From NCBI GenBank assembly GCA_903821805.1, contig CAIJNA010000100.1:1-6922 (forward strand): a stretch of DNA of 6,922 nt, in the 5' to 3' direction. A model generated the notes under the pieces. It saw only the letters and a program-made list of their open reading frames with translations, ran no database searches and was not told the origin of the DNA. The position numbers and the translations under genes are program-made. The stretch comes from an uncultured Campylobacterota bacterium. Lineage in GTDB: Bacteria; Campylobacterota; Campylobacteria; Campylobacterales; Arcobacteraceae. This document shows positions 6,357 to 6,922 of the stretch, piece by piece; position 1 is the stretch's first letter, and every line of letters starts with the position of its first letter.

Positions 6357-6922
6357 ATGAAACAAGGAAGCATATACGAGCAATTCTCAAAACGATTGAT
6401 AATTGCAACTTCCTTGTTTATTATCATAATCTCATTTATGTTTTATGGCTTTACAAAAGCTACCATATATCAAGAAATTACAGACAATCTAATCAAAAAA
6501 GCCAATATTATTCAACAAGCAAGTATAAATAACATCATAAAACATGATAATATTAAACTTATTACTGAAGAAAAATTAGTTATTGATTTAATTAAAGTTC
6601 CTGGTTTGCAAGAACTATCAGTAAGAGAGTATCGTGAAAACGGTGTTCATTTCATGGAACTTCTTTATCCTTTTGAGAAAACAAATGAAACATTTATAAA
6701 AATAACAAAAAATATTACAGGCACTGATGAGATGCTCACGAAGATTTTTAGCAATGTATTTATTTTGTCTTTTGCTGGACTAATTATGGTTGTTTTGTAT
6801 GCATTAGCAGTTTCAAGAAACCTTTTAGCACCAATTATCAACATAACAAATAAACTTTCAAATATGAATGAAAATTCATTAACAAAAATTGAACTAAAAA
6901 AGTTGCCAATAGAATTTCATCC
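6357..6922 (+). CDS. Sensor histidine kinase, N-terminal part (3' end outside window)
   Basis: The frame opens at ATG 6357, 4 nt after the regulator stop, and stays open for 188 codons to the window end. Residues 14-33 (LIIATSLFIIIISFMFYGF) form a first membrane helix after a basic N-terminus. About 100 residues (34-133) would be a periplasmic sensor loop. Residues 134-152 form a second helix. Residues from about 155 (SRNLLAPIINITNKLS) look like the start of a HAMP-type linker leading to a dimerisation domain. The His-box and ATPase domains lie beyond the window, so kinase identity rests on topology and on tight coupling to the response regulator. The ligand is unknown and I do not recognise the sensor loop as a named domain. 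The Shine-Dalgarno is weak (AGAAGA, 6343-6348), which suggests translational coupling to the upstream gene. Confidence 0.82.
   Translation, partial: MKQGSIYEQFSKRLIIATSLFIIIISFMFYGFTKATIYQEITDNLIKKANIIQQASINNIIKHDNIKLITEEKLVIDLIKVPGLQELSVREYRENGVHFMELLYPFEKTNETFIKITKNITGTDEMLTKIFSNVFILSFAGLIMVVLYALAVSRNLLAPIINITNKLSNMNENSLTKIELKKLPIEFH

Noticed and set aside
6176..6427. Minus-strand open frame across the end of the regulator and start of the kinase
   Set aside because: It is antisense to two well-supported genes and its Phe/Cys/Ser-rich composition is typical of a reverse reading.
1..6922. Search for mobile elements, CRISPR arrays, tRNA genes or defence cassettes
   Set aside because: No transposase or integrase motifs, spaced identical repeats, terminal inverted repeats or tRNA-like sequences were seen. 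The window is densely packed with ordinary genes of uniform base composition.

Overview
The window is AT-rich (roughly 30% G+C by eye) chromosomal DNA. Gene content and order point to a Campylobacterota (former Epsilonproteobacteria) genome, probably an Arcobacter-like or Sulfurimonas-like relative; the genus cannot be fixed from this sequence alone. Two linkages familiar from Campylobacter support this: msbA-pyrD-M16 peptidase (as recalled for Cj0803-Cj0805) and peb4-fba (as recalled for Cj0596-Cj0597). The response regulator's DNA-binding domain also looks like the HsrA/CosR type typical of this phylum.

Layout. Positions 1-3511 (+ strand) hold a tightly packed operon: the C-terminal part of an MsbA-type lipid A flippase, class 2 dihydroorotate dehydrogenase PyrD, and a probably exported M16 zinc peptidase whose start overlaps the pyrD stop (TAATG). 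Positions 3512-3576 are a short convergent junction with a perfect 10-bp hairpin; its T-tract faces the minus strand, so it best terminates the opposing fba transcript. A second, related hairpin spans the fba stop codon. Positions 3577-5496 (- strand) hold the peb4-fba operon: a periplasmic PpiC-type peptidyl-prolyl isomerase/chaperone followed by class II fructose-bisphosphate aldolase. Positions 5497-5662 are a divergent control region with candidate promoters in both directions, a tandem 10-bp direct repeat and an inverted repeat. Positions 5663-6922 (+ strand) hold an OmpR-family response regulator followed after 4 nt by the N-terminal part of a membrane sensor histidine kinase that runs off the end.

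Functionally this is mostly core metabolism (pyrimidine synthesis, glycolysis/gluconeogenesis) and envelope biogenesis (lipid A transport, periplasmic folding and proteolysis), plus a two-component system facing the periplasmic chaperone gene. No mobile element, CRISPR array, tRNA, rRNA or toxin/defence cassette is visible. The most interesting points are the HsrA/CosR-like DNA-binding domain joined to a canonical phosphorylatable receiver with an adjacent kinase, the repeats between this system and peb4, and the ambiguous start (exported or cytosolic) of the M16 peptidase. I found no convincing wholly novel system.
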